Positions 60,934 to 64,000 of a stretch of DNA of 64,000 nt are shown here, one piece after another. The position numbers and the translations under genes are program-made. The DNA comes from Amycolatopsis nivea (lineage in GTDB: Bacteria; Actinomycetota; Actinomycetes; Mycobacteriales; Pseudonocardiaceae): contig NZ_SDLT01000010.1 of NCBI RefSeq assembly GCF_004522235.1, forward strand, positions 127,948 to 191,947, in the 5' to 3' direction. Below the pieces are notes generated by a model. It saw only the letters and a list, made by a program, of their open reading frames with translations. It made no database searches and was not told the DNA's origin. The first letter of the stretch is position 1. The number at the start of each line of letters is the position of its first letter.

Positions 60934-61719
60934 ATGGCGGTGGAGTTCGCACAGGCGTGGCAGGACTGGAAAGCGGAACGGGAAAAGACGCTGGCCGATC
61001 CGTACGGCTGGCTGGCCCTGGTGTCGCTCGACTGGCTCGAGGATGCGCCCCGGACCTACCCCGGCCTGCCCGGCCGATGGTGGCAAGACGCGGAAGCCGC
61101 GTACGTCGATCCGACTGGCGGGGAGTTGCGGCATGAAGGCACTCTGCTGACTGATGTCCACCGCTTCGAGCTAGTGAACAGCGGCGCGGGCACCCGGGTC
61201 ACGGCCGGTTCGGTGGAAATCGAGATCGCCCGCCGGTCGGGGTACTTGATCCGCGTGCACGACCCGAAAGCCCCTGTGCTGCAAGCCTTCCAAGGGGTCC
61301 CCGCGTACGAGCCCGATCCGGCTTGGGTTCTGACTGGCCGTTTCGAGCCGTTCGACGAGCCGCGCCCGACGACTGTGGGTGCGGTTGTGGAGGGACTGTC
61401 GCATGTCTACACGGCACCTGGGCGGGTTGTCTTCGAGCGGGATGGGGTTGAGTACACGCTTACTGCGTTCAATGGGAAGACCGGTGGGTACAGCATTCTT
61501 TTCACTGATGCGACTAGCGGGGTGACTACCTATGCCGCCAACCGTTCGCTGCCGGTCGCCGAGGCTGCTGCGGACGGGACGGTGACTTTGGACTTCAACC
61601 GGGCGGTGAATCTGCCGTGCGCGTTCACGGATTTCGCCACGTGCCCGTTGCCGCCGGAGGGGAATCATTTGCCGTTCGCGGTGGAGGCGGGGGAGAAGCT
61701 GCCTTACGAGCGGCAGTAA
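60934..61719 (+). CDS. DUF1684-domain protein
   Basis: 261 residues from ATG 60934, with GGAAGGG upstream. Typical DUF1684 features: WQDWKAEREKTLADPYGWLALVSLDWL at the N terminus and the C-terminal DFNRAVNLPCAFTDFATCPLPPEGNHLPFAVEAGEK. The family is common in actinobacteria and has no established activity. The second half uses more T-ending codons than its neighbours. Confidence 0.9.
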   Translation: MAVEFAQAWQDWKAEREKTLADPYGWLALVSLDWLEDAPRTYPGLPGRWWQDAEAAYVDPTGGELRHEGTLLTDVHRFELVNSGAGTRVTAGSVEIEIARRSGYLIRVHDPKAPVLQAFQGVPAYEPDPAWVLTGRFEPFDEPRPTTVGAVVEGLSHVYTAPGRVVFERDGVEYTLTAFNGKTGGYSILFTDATSGVTTYAANRSLPVAEAAADGTVTLDFNRAVNLPCAFTDFATCPLPPEGNHLPFAVEAGEKLPYERQ

Positions 61720-61742
61720 GTACTTGCTCGGCGGCGCTGCGG

Positions 61743-62747
61743 TCACCGAAGGGAGAAGACACGCTCCGCGTTAAGGTGGCCGACTTTCGCTCGCTGCGCG
61801 TCCGACAATGGGGCGGACCGTAAGAAGGCCATGGCGTCATCTGTGTCTTCGTAAGGCGCGTCAATGGCGAACATGATGTTGTCCTCTCCGATCGCGTCCA
61901 AGGCGAGCGCGAGGACGGCCGGATCGTCGATGCCGCTGGTGGTGATGACGAAGTTGCGGCGGAAATACTCGCTCGGTGTGAGCCGGAGCTTCGGCATGGT
62001 CCCCGCCGCTCCGGGGATGCGCGCGGCGAAAGCGTGGCGGTTGTCGATGCGTTTGAGCCAGTACGGGATGCCTTCGCCCAGGTGGCCGAGCACGACCGTG
62101 AGGCCCGGGTGGCGGTCGAACACGCCGCTCAGGATGAGCCGCATGGCGTGCAGGCCGGCTTCGGCCTGGTAGCCCCAGACCGCGGCCTGCATTCCGTAGG
62201 CGTCGTACGGAGCGAGCATGCTCGGGAATCGCGGGTGCAAGTAGACCGGTGCCTTCGCCCCTTCGGCTGCTTCGAGCAGCGGGGCGAACCGAGGCTCGTC
62301 GAGGTACCGGCCTTCGGTGTGGGAGTTGATCATGATCCCGTGCAGTCCGAGCGGCCCCATGGCGCGTTCGATCTCGTTCGCGGCGGCGGCCGGATCCTGC
62401 GGAGCCACGGTGCCGAGGGCACCGAACCGCTCGGGGCGTCGCCGTACGAAGCCGGCGAGGGAGTCGTTCACTGCCCGGGCCAGCGGAACGGCGGCGGCAG
62501 CGGAGTAGGGCTGCACACCGGGCGGGTTGATGCTGAGCACTGCCATCGCTTGCCCCGCAGCGTCCATGGCGGCGACTCGACGGTCCAGGTCGGTGAGCGC
62601 CGACCGAAACGGTTCCTGTGCTTCGACCATGCGCATGAGGTCGACTTCGGTCCGGTCGCCTTGGTGGACGTCGAGACTGTGTGCGGCGCTGAGGAACTGC
62701 TCGGTGGCGACATGTTCCTCGACGGCGATGACCCGCGGCAGATTCAT
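61743..62747 (-). CDS. Amidohydrolase 2-family enzyme (gamma-resorcylate decarboxylase-like)
   Basis: 334 residues from ATG 62747. TIM-barrel metal enzyme of the ACMSD/decarboxylase branch. The N-terminal metal motif is AVEEHVA (E10, H12), as in gamma-resorcylate and 2,3-dihydroxybenzoate decarboxylases rather than the HxH of hydrolases. A metal His lies in VYLHPRFP and the active-site Asp in MFAIDAPYEDTD. It probably acts on an aromatic acid or lactone; no pathway partner is adjacent. ATG 62786 (MIGNRPCNGD) is an alternative start. Confidence 0.87.
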   Translation of the reverse strand: MNLPRVIAVEEHVATEQFLSAAHSLDVHQGDRTEVDLMRMVEAQEPFRSALTDLDRRVAAMDAAGQAMAVLSINPPGVQPYSAAAAVPLARAVNDSLAGFVRRRPERFGALGTVAPQDPAAAANEIERAMGPLGLHGIMINSHTEGRYLDEPRFAPLLEAAEGAKAPVYLHPRFPSMLAPYDAYGMQAAVWGYQAEAGLHAMRLILSGVFDRHPGLTVVLGHLGEGIPYWLKRIDNRHAFAARIPGAAGTMPKLRLTPSEYFRRNFVITTSGIDDPAVLALALDAIGEDNIMFAIDAPYEDTDDAMAFLRSAPLSDAQRAKVGHLNAERVFSLR

Positions 62748-62795
62748 GTCTCCATTGCAGGGCCGGTTGCCGATCATGTCCAAGTCGCGTTCGGC

Positions 62796-62801
62796 ATCGT
62801 A
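62796..62801 (-). promoter_or_regulatory. -10-like box (TACGAT) for the amidohydrolase
   Basis: TACGAT on the minus strand within a palindrome CATCGTACGATG (62795-62806), 10 nt before the upstream ATG 62786. No clear -35. Confidence 0.3.
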
Positions 62802-62897
62802 CGATGCGGCCGGGGAATGAATCTGTCCGGCCGGCGCCCCGTTTTCCCTGCGCTGCAAGGAAAACGGGGCTTCCTGCCCGGCTCTGGGAACGGCTGG

Positions 62898-63362
62898 TCA
62901 CGAAGCGGACGCGGAAGACCCCGGATCGGTTCGCTGCCGCGAAATCCGCCGTTCGTAGGCGCGGCGTGAGTGGCGCGGGGCGCTGGCGTGAATCTGTTCA
63001 GGACTCACGTACCGGCAGATCGTCCGGTGATGACGCCCGAAACTGTCGCTGCCGGTGATGAGCAGATAGTCACCGGCAGCGACACGACAGCCGCGGAACC
63101 ACGCATCGCTGTCCCTGCCGGATTCCTCGAAGCGGATCACCGCTTTCGTGCCCGTCCGCGCCAGCTGGTAGACCTTCCGGACTTGAACGAGGTCGGCGTG
63201 GGGACGGGCACGTCGCCGAGCCAGCAGACGTTCCCACTCCCCGGCGTCGCGCCGACGGTGGAACAGCAGCCGGAAAAGCTTCCGGAGCAGTCGAAGCTCG
63301 GCTTTCAGCAGGGCGATCGCAATGCCTCCGCCGTAGTTGCCCGACCGGCGTGGGTAAGACAC
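62898..63362 (-). CDS. Hypothetical basic protein, 154 residues
   Basis: From GTG 63362, 6 bp after the MBL-fold gene stop, so likely co-transcribed. The N terminus has a basic amphipathic/hydrophobic helix (IALLKAELRLLRKLFRLLF). The middle, VRKVYQLARTGTKAVIRFEESGRDSDAWFRGCRVAAGDYLLIT, looks like a small beta domain; the tail is Arg/Ser-rich. About three quarters of codons end in G/C, lower than neighbours. No known family recognised. It contains a perfect 15-bp inverted repeat (63044-63058 / 63070-63084). Confidence 0.5.
   Translation of the reverse strand: MSYPRRSGNYGGGIAIALLKAELRLLRKLFRLLFHRRRDAGEWERLLARRRARPHADLVQVRKVYQLARTGTKAVIRFEESGRDSDAWFRGCRVAAGDYLLITGSDSFGRHHRTICRYVSPEQIHASAPRHSRRAYERRISRQRTDPGSSASAS
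63044..63084. repeat. Perfect 15-bp inverted repeat inside the hypothetical gene
   Basis: TGTCGCTGCCGGTGA (63044-63058) and its exact complement (63070-63084) with an 11-nt loop. Confidence 0.8.
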
Positions 63363-63368
63363 CCCTGA

Positions 63369-64000
63369 TCACCAGCCGCGTTCGCGCCACTCCGCCAGAT
63401 GCGGACGCTGCTCACCCAACGTCGAATCGTCCCCGTGCCCCGGGTAGAACCACGTGTCGTCCGGCAGTTCGTCGAAGATCCGCGTTTCCACGTCGTCCAG
63501 CAGCGACTTGAAGTCCTCCGGCGAGCCGGTCTTCCCGACCCCGCCCGGGAAGAGCGAATCCCCGGTGAACAAGTGCGGGTGGCCGGACGGATCCCGGTAC
63601 AGCAGCGCGATCGAACCCGGCGTGTGGCCGCGCAGGTGGATCACCTCCAGCGTCACCGTGCCGACCTTCAGGGTGTCTCCGTGTTCGACCAGGAAGTCCG
63701 GGGGGACCGGCAGCGGTTCCGCGTCCAGCGGGTGCGCCGCGGTGTTCGCGCCGTTCGCTCCGGCTACCGCGCCCAGTGCCTGCCAGTGGTCGGGGTGCTG
63801 GTGGGTCGTGACGACGGTGCGCAGCGCGGGGCGGTCGGGGCCGTGGCCGATCAGGTCCGAAATGCGTTCCGGGTCGTTGGCCGCGTCGATCAGCAGCGCT
63901 TCGTTCTCCTCGCGGCACACGAGCAGGTACGCGTTGTTGTCCATCGGGCCAACGGAGAGCTTGGTGATGGTGAGCCCGTCCAGCGTCCGGCGGGCGGCGT
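63369..64000 (-). CDS. Metallo-beta-lactamase-fold hydrolase (5' end outside window)
   Basis: The frame stays open through the window end, so the gene starts beyond 64000. The visible part (210 residues) begins AARRTLDGLTITKLSVGPMDNNAYLL. The zinc motif is TTHQHPDHW (HxHxDH), with further ligands in LRGHTPGS, FTGDSLFPGGVG and YPGHGDDSTL. This is the glyoxalase II-like branch (hydroxyacylglutathione or mycothiol/thioester hydrolase type). The internal ATG at 63944 is not the natural start, since the conserved first strand lies upstream of it. Confidence 0.9.
   Translation of the reverse strand, partial: AARRTLDGLTITKLSVGPMDNNAYLLVCREENEALLIDAANDPERISDLIGHGPDRPALRTVVTTHQHPDHWQALGAVAGANGANTAAHPLDAEPLPVPPDFLVEHGDTLKVGTVTLEVIHLRGHTPGSIALLYRDPSGHPHLFTGDSLFPGGVGKTGSPEDFKSLLDDVETRIFDELPDDTWFYPGHGDDSTLGEQRPHLAEWRERGW

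Noticed and set aside
1-64000. CRISPR arrays, tRNA/rRNA genes, transposases, prophage or att sites
   Set aside because: Looked for and not found; the repeats present are dispersed palindromes or short tandem duplications without regular spacers.

Overview
This is a high-GC (about 70%, strong G/C bias at third codon positions) actinobacterial chromosome segment, most likely Amycolatopsis or a close Pseudonocardiaceae relative. The order thioesterase / polA / rpsA / coaE-GrpB / DUF402 / uvrB matches the Mycobacterium tuberculosis Rv1628c-Rv1633 neighbourhood, but here it is spread over about 36 kb by accessory blocks. A GH2 exo-beta-D-glucosaminidase collinear with Amycolatopsis orientalis CsxA and lineage-type intergenic palindromes support the assignment. 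No tRNA, rRNA, CRISPR array, transposase or prophage was seen.

Layout. 0.1-3.4 kb: hotdog thioesterase and polA. 4.1-11.8 kb: a tightly coupled five-gene signalling operon (trypsin-like protease with a degenerate NTPase module, zinc-ribbon PknG-type kinase, vWA/zinc-ribbon protein, four-TM GlnX-like sensor, lipoprotein solute-binding protein with no permease). 12.3 kb: a 30-residue cysteine-rich peptide gene missed by ordinary ORF calling. 12.4-15.7 kb: TetR / YhgE-type membrane protein / pseudo-ABC ATPase behind a perfect 26-bp palindrome. 15.8-19.4 kb: acetyltransferase, methyltransferase, rpsA. 19.6-21.4 kb: TetR, OsmC, small hypothetical. 21.6-24.2 kb: coaE, then a 16-codon leader peptide with three consecutive Thr codons, a GC hairpin and an editing-less threonyl-tRNA synthetase paralogue. 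24.2-31.8 kb (minus strand): ABC exporter, two GT39 membrane glycosyltransferases, a two-component pair, and a methyltransferase. 31.9-36.9 kb: DUF402, a DUF5685 protein with collagen-like and Cys-rich tail, uvrB, VapBC. 37.1-41.7 kb: enoyl-CoA hydratase, ABC permease and a secreted-hydrolase/ABC-ATPase fusion. 42-45 kb: yybP-ykoY (Mn2+) riboswitch, terC, S9 peptidase. 45-50 kb: RES toxin-antitoxin pair, LacI regulator and FGGY sugar kinase, AraC regulator. 50-64 kb: NUDIX, MmpS-like protein, FetB-like permease, phosphatase, Na+/H+ antiporter with a UBP zinc finger, carboxylesterase, GH2 enzyme, YchJ, DUF1801, RNase HI, DUF1684, amidohydrolase, an orphan protein and a metallo-beta-lactamase-fold hydrolase cut by the window end.

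Regulation. Many transcription units begin leaderless: a TAnnnT -10 box lies exactly 6-7 nt before the ATG/GTG (polA, protease operon, GNAT, coaE, Thr leader peptide, uvrB, vapB, enoyl-CoA hydratase, hydrolase-ABC fusion, S9 peptidase, RES antitoxin, phosphatase, esterase, rnhA). This pattern was used to fix starts. The two most promising undescribed items are the putative Thr-codon attenuator in front of the truncated ThrRS, and the protease/PknG/vWA/GlnX/SBP signalling operon.
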